From: an uncultured Sulfitobacter sp.
Lineage (GTDB): Bacteria; Pseudomonadota; Alphaproteobacteria; Rhodobacterales; Rhodobacteraceae
Direction of reading: 5' to 3'
DNA length: 34,948 nucleotides
NCBI GenBank assembly: GCA_947501805.1
Contig: CANMXJ010000025.1
Span: 1 to 34,948 of the forward strand
Shown here: positions 7,481 through 14,123 of the stretch, one piece after another
Numbering within the stretch: position 1 is the stretch's first letter
Layout: the number at the start of each line of letters is the position of its first letter
The notes under the pieces: model-generated
What the model saw: the letters and a program-made list of their open reading frames with translations, nothing else
Told to the model about the DNA's origin: nothing
Databases searched by the model: none
Made by a program: the position numbers and the translations under genes

Positions 7481-9277
7481 ATGGCAAAACTTAATCTGTT
7501 CGCAAAATGGCGCCGCAAAGACCGCCGCCCCCTGTTTTCGGAAGTCGACAAGGAAAACATTTCCTGGTTCTTCCACACCTATTTGAAATCCAAAACCCCG
7601 TGGCTGGGGTTGGTGATGTGCATGATCCTTGTGCAGGGTTTTGCCTATCAGCAGTTCATCAAACTGACCGAAGACGGATTGCGCGTCATCTTTGAAAAGG
7701 GTGACGGCGCGGGGCTGCTCTGGGTCTGTTTCATGGTGATGGCGCTGTTCAGCGTGCGCGCCGTGATGTCTTATTTCGTGCCGCGCATTTCCGTCTGGCT
7801 GGCCAGTGATGCGGTGTTTCGCATGCGCCGCGATCTGATTGATCACATGATGATCCTCGATCTCGCCTATTTCGAGCGCACCAAGGCGGGCGAGATTATT
7901 CTGCGGCTGGTCAATCAGGCGCAGGACCTGAGTGATTTCATCGGCCAGACCACGGTAAACGCGGTGCGCGATGCGGTGACGGTGATCATTGTGTCGGGCT
8001 ATCTGACGTGGAAATCGCCACATCTGTTTCTGCTGGTGGCGATCATCCTGCCGATGATTTCATTAGTTGTGCGTCATATTTCGCACCGCATCAAAGAAGT
8101 GCAGCGCAGCGCGGAAAACGCGATGGGTGCCTATATGTCCGGTATCGAAGAGATGTCCAACGGCATGCGCACGGTCAAGATTTCCAATCAGGAACCCGAA
8201 GAGCAGATCCGCCTGAACAACGCCACGCAAGAGATCAAAAGTCTGTCGATCCGCCTGCAAGCAGCCCAGGCGATGATGAGCCCCTCGGTCGATATCATGT
8301 CCGCCACGATCTATGTGCTGGTGATCGGCGTGGGCGGCTACATGGCGCTGAGCCCCGGGTTTGATATGGATGGTGCCGGGATCATCGGCTTTATGATCGG
8401 CATGGCACTGATCTTTGATCCCGCGCGCCGCCTGACCACATTTTTTGTGCGCATGCAGGCCAGCCTGATCATTCTGGACAGCTTGCGCAGTCTCTACCGC
8501 GAGGTGCCCTCGATCACCAATGCGCCGGATGCCAAGGAAGATTTTGATCCCTCGGGTGACATTGTCCTCAAGGATGTGGCGTTTCAGTATTCCGAAAGCC
8601 AGCCGTTGTTTGATGGCGTTGATATGACGTTTGAGGGCGGCAAGGTCACGGCGATTGTCGGGGCCACGGGATCGGGCAAGACCACTGTGCTGAGTTTGAT
8701 TGCGCGGCTGTATGATGTCAGTCGCGGACAGGTGACCATTGGCGGTGAACCGGTGGACCAGCTGCGCATCGACAAGCTGCGCCAGTCGTTTTCGGTGGTG
8801 GCACAGGACATCGTGATCTTTAACAACTCGATTTACGAAAACATCCGCTATGTGAAACCCGATGCCAGTGAAGACGAAATCTGGCGTGCTGCCGAACTGG
8901 TCGGCATTGACGGTCTGATGCGCGAACGCGGCGATGCGCCGCTTGGCCCCAAAGGCTCGCAACTGTCGGGTGGTCAGAAACAGCGCATCGCGATTGCCCG
9001 CGCGTTCCTGCGCGCCGCCCCCATTCTGCTGCTGGACGAGGCAACAAGCGCCTTGGATCAACGTACCGAAGAAAAGGTGCGCGGCGCCTTGGCGGAACTC
9101 TCCAAAGACAAAACCACGTTGATCGTGGCGCACCGTTTGTCCACCGTGACCCATGCCGACAAGATTTATGTGCTGGATGACGGCCGCGTGGTCGAACAAG
9201 GCACCCATGCGGAGCTGATGGCGCAAGAGGGGCTGTACGCCGCGATGTTCACCGCACAGCGCAACAGCTACGGGTAG
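7481..9277 (+). CDS. MsbA-like ABC exporter (fused membrane and ATPase domains)
   Basis: 598 residues. This is a half-transporter of the MsbA/lipid-exporter type that should work as a homodimer in the inner membrane. Residues about 40-330 carry the six-helix membrane domain (for example WLGLVMCMILVQGFAY and LLWVCFMVMALFSVRAV). The ATPase domain has Walker A GATGSGKTT at 394-402, signature LSGGQ, Walker B ILLLDEATSALD and the H-loop AHRLST. There is no C39 peptidase or C39-like N-terminal domain, so it is not a typical peptide or RTX exporter. Likely cargo is a lipid, lipid-linked sugar or glycan precursor, which fits the glycosyltransferase genes that follow (inference). It could share a transcript with the upstream protease, though 206 bp separate them. 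Confidence 0.85.
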   Translation: MAKLNLFAKWRRKDRRPLFSEVDKENISWFFHTYLKSKTPWLGLVMCMILVQGFAYQQFIKLTEDGLRVIFEKGDGAGLLWVCFMVMALFSVRAVMSYFVPRISVWLASDAVFRMRRDLIDHMMILDLAYFERTKAGEIILRLVNQAQDLSDFIGQTTVNAVRDAVTVIIVSGYLTWKSPHLFLLVAIILPMISLVVRHISHRIKEVQRSAENAMGAYMSGIEEMSNGMRTVKISNQEPEEQIRLNNATQEIKSLSIRLQAAQAMMSPSVDIMSATIYVLVIGVGGYMALSPGFDMDGAGIIGFMIGMALIFDPARRLTTFFVRMQASLIILDSLRSLYREVPSITNAPDAKEDFDPSGDIVLKDVAFQYSESQPLFDGVDMTFEGGKVTAIVGATGSGKTTVLSLIARLYDVSRGQVTIGGEPVDQLRIDKLRQSFSVVAQDIVIFNNSIYENIRYVKPDASEDEIWRAAELVGIDGLMRERGDAPLGPKGSQLSGGQKQRIAIARAFLRAAPILLLDEATSALDQRTEEKVRGALAELSKDKTTLIVAHRLSTVTHADKIYVLDDGRVVEQGTHAELMAQEGLYAAMFTAQRNSYG

Positions 9278-9499
9278 GGGCTTGGGGTTGATCTACTGAC
9301 CGCAATAAACCGTGAACGTCTGTTAACAGGTTTTATGTGAACGTCCTTAGGGTTGTGTCGGGGGTGAGATTGGTGATGGCTCAAAGGTCAGATACGTGGT
9401 CACAATCGCCCTTCAATTCACAGCAGAATGATAGGTTTTAACGGCGCTCCAAAGTTACGCCATCACCAACTTTCGGGTATAACTCAAGGTAGTTACCCG
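9278..9499. other. Convergent spacer with a palindrome and direct repeats
   Basis: 222 bp between converging genes. GTGAACGTC occurs at 9312-9320 and 9337-9345, 25 bp apart. The perfect 10-bp palindrome CTGTTAACAG (9320-9329) abuts the first copy. No T-tract hairpin was found. GC content falls here towards the AT-richer insert. Confidence 0.35.
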
Positions 9500-10285
9500 C
9501 TACGTTTCCGAAGCTAGGACTTTCCCTACTTCAAGCTTGCGTTCCGTTGAAAATCTCCCGAAGGGAATGTTCGCGGCGGTTCCATTTACGAACAGAAATT
9601 TAGGGCTGTCGTTCAAAGATATGCTTTTCCCAAAAACTGTTAGCGGGCTTCTAAGTGGCTTTCCAGCTTTGGTGTCAGCATAAGATTTCAACACAGGCCA
9701 TGATCTCCCATTCGAGAACTCTGTGTTCCAAGCTTGTATATGCCCCCAGCTTATAGAAGCTATTACGATCTGAGGCTGTAAGGCTTTAATCAAGCGCTCG
9801 AAAATCTCTTGTCCTGTTCCTGTCAGTAGGCTGCGAGAAGTGTCTGCTAGACCCGACCATGTTGGTGACGTCGCGATAGGCGAGCACATGTCCAAGTGTA
9901 GGGCTGTATTTGAGTATTCGCCTCGGCTCATAACGCCGCCATAAGATGCATCAAGCCCATTGAGAACTGGCTCAAAACTACGGAACCAACGCGTGTATGG
10001 TCTCCTTTCAAAATACTCTGACAGAGTTGCCTCCAAAGCCGCAGAGCTTATTAAACCGCGCTCAACATCAAAGCGAGGCGTGCTATCTTGCGGAAATTCT
10101 ACATCAGAAGGATTCAGCGCGGCTGTGACGACTCTCAAATCAGATCGAAAATAACTTGCGCAGTCACCAAAATATGGGACTGGAATAGCATTTTTTACAA
10201 TAAAATCATTGTTATATACTTCTTGGTAGTGGTTGATGCACTCTTGGTAGAGTGTCTCGGGTAGAAGTGTGTTTGTGTTGTTCAA
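9500..10285 (-). CDS. Uracil-DNA-glycosylase-like protein, function unknown
   Basis: 261 residues, starting at a TTG (10285); no ATG is available near the start and the ribosome binding site is weak. The segment VPYFGDCASYFRSDLRVVTAALNPSDVEFP (35-64, shown here only as its ends VPYFGD and NPSDVEFP) has the G/A-L-N-P-S pattern seen in the active-site loop of the uracil-DNA-glycosylase superfamily. Residues 126-146 (TALHLDMCSPIATSPTWSG) resemble a conserved block of unassigned UDG-like proteins. No membrane segment or signal peptide. The gene is clearly AT-richer than its neighbours and is flanked by AT-rich spacers, which suggests recent transfer. It may be a DNA-repair or defence-type enzyme, but activity is not shown. 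The superfamily assignment is from pattern memory and uncertain; the gene itself is very likely real. Confidence 0.6.
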   Translation of the reverse strand: MNNTNTLLPETLYQECINHYQEVYNNDFIVKNAIPVPYFGDCASYFRSDLRVVTAALNPSDVEFPQDSTPRFDVERGLISSAALEATLSEYFERRPYTRWFRSFEPVLNGLDASYGGVMSRGEYSNTALHLDMCSPIATSPTWSGLADTSRSLLTGTGQEIFERLIKALQPQIVIASISWGHIQAWNTEFSNGRSWPVLKSYADTKAGKPLRSPLTVFGKSISLNDSPKFLFVNGTAANIPFGRFSTERKLEVGKVLASET

Positions 10286-10458
10286 GGTGGTAACCCATCT
10301 GTTCTATTGGCTGCCAAACGCGGGCAAAACAAGATGTGTTCTCCGTCATCGGCCACAGATAAGTCAATAAACATATGTCGCAAGGTTTTGTTTTTGATAC
10401 ACTTTAATTTCTCTTAACGAACGTTATGTTGATCTTTTTTACGGCTAAGTACTAACGC
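10286..10458 (-). other. AT-rich spacer upstream of the UDG-like gene
   Basis: 173 bp, strongly AT-rich, with T-runs at about 10388-10395 and 10435-10440. It should hold the promoter of the UDG-like gene and the 3' end signals of the glycosyltransferase transcript. I could not assign boxes with confidence. Confidence 0.35.
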
Positions 10459-11886
10459 TTACTCCTCCAGCGCCGCCACAAAATCACCCGCCACATCGTC
10501 CCATGTACGCAAACGGCTGTCCTTGATACGCGCCTCAAGGGCGGCACGATAATCCGGCTCCGCGATCAGCTTGCGCACTGCGCGGTAGATGCTGTCGATT
10601 GACCCGGCATCGCAGTATTCCACCAGATCGCCGCCGACCTCGGGCATGGATGAATTATCTGCCACCACGGCGGTCTTGCCGAAGGCAAGGCTTTCGCCAA
10701 TCGGCAGGCCCCAGCCTTCGTACAGGCTGACCGTCGCGCTAAACAGGCAGTTCTCATAGAGGTACGCGAGGGCCGCGTCCGAGGGGCGGTCGGCAAATTG
10801 CACCCAGCCGCCCAGATTGCCGCTGTGTTCCATCAGCGCGTTGAAATCACTGTTGTCGGAATTGCGCTTGCCCGCCAGCACCAGACGCGGTGCATCAATA
10901 TCGCGGTCCTGTGTCAGCCGCGCCCAGACCTGCGCCAGACGCCACAGGTTCTTGCGCGATTCCATCGTACCGACCACCAGCACATAAGGTGTCTTGGTCA
11001 CGGCCAGAATGTCACTCCCCAGATCACGCAGGCGCAGGGCATGCCCTTTGAGAGTCTTCTCTGCTGCGGCCTCCGGCACCTCCTGCATCACCTGTTGGGC
11101 CAGCGGGATCACTTTGATGTCGCGCGCCACGTCGATCTCGTTCAGGAACATCGCAAGATCCCGCGCGGTATGTTCGGAGTTGGCGAAATAACGCTGGCAA
11201 TAGTGCGTCGACTGTTCCAGCCAGCGGTGAAATTCCAGCGGCAGCCCTTCGGGGATATGTTCCGGCGTGATCACGGGGATCAGATCGTGGATCATCAGGG
11301 AAACCTGCGCACCCTTGTCCGTCACCAGACGCTGTAGACAGTCATCCAGGCCCCCGATGCCCCATGTGGCACCCAGCACAATGATCCGGTCACCGGACGC
11401 AATAGTCGCATCCAGATCGGTTTTGTCCTGTTTTTGCGCCTGCAAAGCGGGTAATGCACTGGCCTGCGGCACGGTCTTTGCGTCTTTCCATTTGGCAATA
11501 CTGGTGCCACGGCTGGCAAAATACCGATGATTGCCGCGCAGCGCCTGCAGGCTCGCCATGATGTGATGATAGCGATATTTCAGTGGCTGGTTGCGATAGC
11601 GGGCCAGCATCGGCGGGATGCTTTGGGTGGAGCGCGCCTTGCCACCAAAGAATAACACACTCAGCACATCTGCATCAAAGCTATCCATATCACGCAGGAA
11701 ACCCGCGTCTTTGGTGACATACCGCTGCGCGCGTTTGTCCCAGTAACACAGCTGCACCCGCTCTGCGCCGTAGCGGTGCAACATGCGTTTGATGATCTCG
11801 AGCGAGACCCGCTGGATGCCGGAAATGCTGGTCTCTGTTTTGATATACCGCATGATATCGGTGACATCGAAAAAGTATCTGTGCAT
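10459..11886 (-). CDS. Glycosyltransferase, GT4-like (paralogue of 32317-33750)
   Basis: 475 residues. This is a GT-B type glycosyltransferase that would use a nucleotide-sugar donor at the cytoplasmic face. The C-terminal half has the donor-binding features of family 4: VVGTMESRKNLW at the domain start, and EGWGLPIGESL, which supplies the E-x7-E motif, followed by SSMPEVGGDLVEY. The N-terminus (FFDVTDIMRYI then SGIQRV) is shared with the protein at 32317-33750 (IFDVTDLRKYI, SGIQRT). The two are therefore paralogues with the same acceptor-side fold. It is divergent from another glycosyltransferase gene across a 154-bp region carrying a symmetric inverted repeat. The acceptor and sugar cannot be named. 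The likely role is building a surface glycan or glycosylating surface proteins. Confidence 0.85.
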   Translation of the reverse strand: MHRYFFDVTDIMRYIKTETSISGIQRVSLEIIKRMLHRYGAERVQLCYWDKRAQRYVTKDAGFLRDMDSFDADVLSVLFFGGKARSTQSIPPMLARYRNQPLKYRYHHIMASLQALRGNHRYFASRGTSIAKWKDAKTVPQASALPALQAQKQDKTDLDATIASGDRIIVLGATWGIGGLDDCLQRLVTDKGAQVSLMIHDLIPVITPEHIPEGLPLEFHRWLEQSTHYCQRYFANSEHTARDLAMFLNEIDVARDIKVIPLAQQVMQEVPEAAAEKTLKGHALRLRDLGSDILAVTKTPYVLVVGTMESRKNLWRLAQVWARLTQDRDIDAPRLVLAGKRNSDNSDFNALMEHSGNLGGWVQFADRPSDAALAYLYENCLFSATVSLYEGWGLPIGESLAFGKTAVVADNSSMPEVGGDLVEYCDAGSIDSIYRAVRKLIAEPDYRAALEARIKDSRLRTWDDVAGDFVAALEE

Positions 11887-11909
11887 CCCTGTCCGCCTTC
11901 GTTAGTATT

Positions 11910-12001
11910 GCGCTTCACCCTCATGCTGTCGACGGGGATGGCGTATCGCTTTGACCCTGTTTCCAGCGGGTCATGTTCTATCTGTGTTTGCGGTGAAGCG
12001 C
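11910..12001. promoter_or_regulatory. Candidate operator pair between divergent glycosyltransferase genes
   Basis: GCGCTTCACC (11910-11919) and its exact complement GGTGAAGCGC (11992-12001) lie 23 and 39 bp before the two divergent start codons. They face each other across 72 bp of the 154-bp intergenic region. A perfect 10-bp inverted pair placed almost symmetrically is what a shared regulator acting on both promoters would need. No regulator is identified. Confidence 0.4.
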
Positions 12002-12040
12002 GCTGTTTCTCAACCCCAATGGTAATGTTAAGACACAGAC

Positions 12041-13312
12041 ATGACAGTGATTTACTTTGATCTTTCCGAACAGTTTTTCTCATCCGGCTTGCGGTTCAAG
12101 TATTATGGAATCGCGCGCACGGTGATGGAAGTCGGCTATCAGCTGTCTCAAACAGACGCGGATGTGCGCTTTGTGGTGTTCTCGCCCGCGCATGAACGCT
12201 TCTTTGAAGTGACCCCGCGCATCGGCGCAGACTCGCCCACCGGTGTGATGGATCCGGGCCTGCCCCCCGAAGCCGCGCCGACCCGCATGCGCCACAGTTT
12301 TCCCAAGCCGAACCTGTTGCGCGATACACTGCTGCCGCTGGTGCATTGGGTGATCCGCAAAAAGAACCTCTCCAAATGGGCGATTGTGCCGGACGGCGTG
12401 GTCAACGAAGTTGATCTGTCAGGGCAGACGCTGGTGTCTTTCGGGCGGCCCAAGATCATGGCCGATTATCTGGTGGCGCTGGAGCGTGACGGCGTCGACG
12501 TGCGCTTTTATCCACTGTTGCATGACATGATCCCGCTGCATGCCTTCGGGCAAAACAACCGCAAGGTGTTCTCCAGCAACTTTGTGCATGACAATCATGT
12601 GGTGATCAAAAAAGCGCACCGCATACTGGCGAACTCCGAATTCACCAAACGCGAGATCGCGGCCTTTTCCGCCTCCGGCCATCTGCCCCCCATCCCCGAG
12701 GTGCTGGCCGTGCCCCTGTGTCACGAGTTGCGCCCGACACAGGAACCTGTGGAGCAAACGCCCCCCACCGATACGCCTTATCTGTTTTGCCTTGGCATTC
12801 TGACAGGGCGCAAAAATCTGGAATGTGTGCTGGAGGCGATGTTGCATTTGCAGGCCCAGAACCGCCCGGTGCCCGATCTGGTGCTGGCCGGCGCATGGCG
12901 CAAACGCACCGAGACCTATATCGCGCAGCCGCAATTTGCTTCGTTGCAATCCAAAATCCATTTTGTGCTGAACCCCAATCAGGCCGAGTTGTCGCATCTG
13001 TACAAACAGGCACTGGCGCTGGTGATCCCCAGCAAGATGGAAGGCTGGGGTCTGCCCCTGGGCGAAGCCCTGTGGCTTGGCACACCCGGTTTGTCGGCCC
13101 GGATTGATGCGCTGCAAGAAGTGGGCGGCGATCTGGCGCAGTATTTCGACCCTGACAAGCCCGAAGAACTGGCTGCCTTGATCGACACTCTGCAATCAGA
13201 CCCGGACGCCTATGCCGCGCTCAAGGCCCGCATCGCTGCGGCGCATGACAGCCTGCGCACCTGGAAAGACGTGGCAAACGGCGTGCTGGACGCGGTGCGC
13301 AGCACCTCCTGA
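12041..13312 (+). CDS. Glycosyltransferase, GT4-like
   Basis: 423 residues. GT-B fold glycosyltransferase with the family-4 donor half at about 240-415: CLGILTGRKNLE, then LVLAGAWRK and EGWGLPLGEAL with the E-x7-E motif. The N-terminal half has LLHDMIPLH, the DLIP-like segment also found in the paralogues (IHDLIPV, VHDLIQM), so the three enzymes may act on similar acceptors. No membrane segment. The ATG at 12041 has only a weak AAGA-type ribosome binding site. A hairpin with T-run two bases after the stop ends the transcript. It is divergent from the glycosyltransferase gene at 10459-11886, and together they form a small glycan-synthesis locus beside the MsbA-like exporter. Confidence 0.85.
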   Translation: MTVIYFDLSEQFFSSGLRFKYYGIARTVMEVGYQLSQTDADVRFVVFSPAHERFFEVTPRIGADSPTGVMDPGLPPEAAPTRMRHSFPKPNLLRDTLLPLVHWVIRKKNLSKWAIVPDGVVNEVDLSGQTLVSFGRPKIMADYLVALERDGVDVRFYPLLHDMIPLHAFGQNNRKVFSSNFVHDNHVVIKKAHRILANSEFTKREIAAFSASGHLPPIPEVLAVPLCHELRPTQEPVEQTPPTDTPYLFCLGILTGRKNLECVLEAMLHLQAQNRPVPDLVLAGAWRKRTETYIAQPQFASLQSKIHFVLNPNQAELSHLYKQALALVIPSKMEGWGLPLGEALWLGTPGLSARIDALQEVGGDLAQYFDPDKPEELAALIDTLQSDPDAYAALKARIAAAHDSLRTWKDVANGVLDAVRSTS

Positions 13313-13313
13313 G

Positions 13314-13347
13314 CTGTCCTTAAGGGGATCGTTCAACGGACAGTTTT
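13314..13347 (+). terminator. Possible rho-independent terminator of the glycosyltransferase gene
   Basis: CTGTCC (13314-13319) pairs with GGACAG (13338-13343) and is followed by TTTT (13344-13347). The stem starts immediately after the stop codon. The loop of 18 bases is long, so strength is uncertain. Confidence 0.45.
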
Positions 13348-13370
13348 GCAGACGGGATCGCAGCCCCCGA

Positions 13371-13438
13371 AACAGGTGATACACCTGTCTCGTTTAGGTG
13401 GTACGCAATGAATTGCACAAGACACCCCCTATGCGTAC
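13371..13438. promoter_or_regulatory. Candidate resolvase (res) site
   Basis: Two inverted repeats lie just before the resolvase gene: ACAGGTG/CACCTGT with an ATA centre (13372-13388), and GTACGCA (13401-13407) with TGCGTAC (13432-13438). Serine resolvases usually bind several dimer sites of about 28-34 bp upstream of their own gene, so this is the expected place. The exact crossover point is not known. Confidence 0.45.
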
Positions 13439-13441
13439 ACT
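13413..13441 (+). promoter_or_regulatory. Possible promoter giving a leaderless resolvase mRNA
   Basis: TTGCAC (13413-13418), a 17-bp spacer, then TACACT (13436-13441). A start point about 7 bases downstream would coincide with the ATG at 13448, which lacks a recognisable ribosome binding site. The boxes overlap the second inverted repeat, so resolvase binding would repress its own gene. Confidence 0.3.
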
Positions 13442-13447
13442 TCCCCC

Positions 13448-14035
13448 ATGGAAAACACACTTATCGGCTATGCCCGCTGCTCAACTGACAAACAGGACCT
13501 CACCGCACAACGTCGCGCGTTGATGGACCTCGGGGTCAGCGAAAATCTGATCTACACAGACCACGGGCTGACGGGCACCAACCGCCTCCGCCCCGGACTG
13601 GATCAGGCGATTGCGGCGGTGCGCGCAGGCGATACACTGGTGGTGCCGAAACTTGACCGGCTGGCCCGATCAGTGCCCGATGCCCGCGCGATAGCAAGCC
13701 AGCTTGAGGCAAAGGGCGTGAAGCTTGCACTTGGGGCGTCGGTCTATGATCCGGGTGATCCGATGGGCAAGATGTTCTTCAACATCCTTGCCACCTTTGC
13801 CGAATTTGAATCCGATCTGATCCGCATGCGCACCCGCGAGGGCATGGCGGTGGCGCGTGCCAAGGGCAAGCTACGCGGCAAACAGCCCAAACTGTCGGAG
13901 AAACAGCAAACAGAACTCAAGCGGATGTATGAGACCTCGGAGTATTCGATCTCTGATCTGGCGGAGGTGTTTTCCGTTTCAAGGCCGACGATCTATCGCA
14001 CGCTGCACCGCGTCGGGGCCAAGATCACACCCTGA
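13448..14035 (+). CDS. Serine recombinase (resolvase/invertase family)
   Basis: 195 residues, the usual length of small resolvases. The N-terminal catalytic domain has the nucleophile region YARCSTDKQDL (serine at residue 12), the LDRLARS arginine motif at about 69-75, and FFNILATFAEFESDLIRMRTREG, the E-helix. The C-terminal part (SISDLAEVFSVSRPTIYRTLHR) is the DNA-binding helix-turn-helix. On a plasmid, the most likely role is resolving multimers into monomers so that partition works; a transposon origin is possible, but no transposase or terminal repeats are present. Inverted repeats directly upstream fit a res site. The gene ends convergently with the giant secreted-protein gene, with a shared terminator between. 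Confidence 0.93.
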   Translation: MENTLIGYARCSTDKQDLTAQRRALMDLGVSENLIYTDHGLTGTNRLRPGLDQAIAAVRAGDTLVVPKLDRLARSVPDARAIASQLEAKGVKLALGASVYDPGDPMGKMFFNILATFAEFESDLIRMRTREGMAVARAKGKLRGKQPKLSEKQQTELKRMYETSEYSISDLAEVFSVSRPTIYRTLHRVGAKITP

Positions 14036-14046
14036 GCGGCAGGCAC

Positions 14047-14097
14047 AAAAAAACCGGCCCCCGACACTACCCGCAAGAGGGAGTGATCGGGGGCCGG
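14047..14097 (-). terminator. Strong rho-independent terminator
   Basis: CCGGCCCCCGA (14054-14064) and TCGGGGGCCGG (14087-14097) form an 11-bp GC-rich stem. On the minus strand it is followed by seven Ts (complement of 14047-14053). It lies 27 bases after the stop of the 839-residue gene. Read on the plus strand it may also stop the resolvase transcript, though less efficiently. Confidence 0.85.
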
Positions 14098-14123
14098 CGT
14101 TGGTTTACCGGTAGCGCGCCGGA

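Noticed and set aside
8063..9226. 387-residue minus-strand frame across the MsbA-like gene
   Set aside because: Antisense shadow of a complete ABC exporter with all motifs.
10404..10417. Possible CtrA site (TTAA-N6-TTAA)
   Set aside because: The spacing is 6 rather than the usual 7 and the region is generally AT-rich, so chance is the simpler explanation.
13314..14097. Transposon carrying the resolvase
   Set aside because: No transposase, no terminal inverted repeats and no target duplication around the gene; a plasmid multimer-resolution role is simpler.
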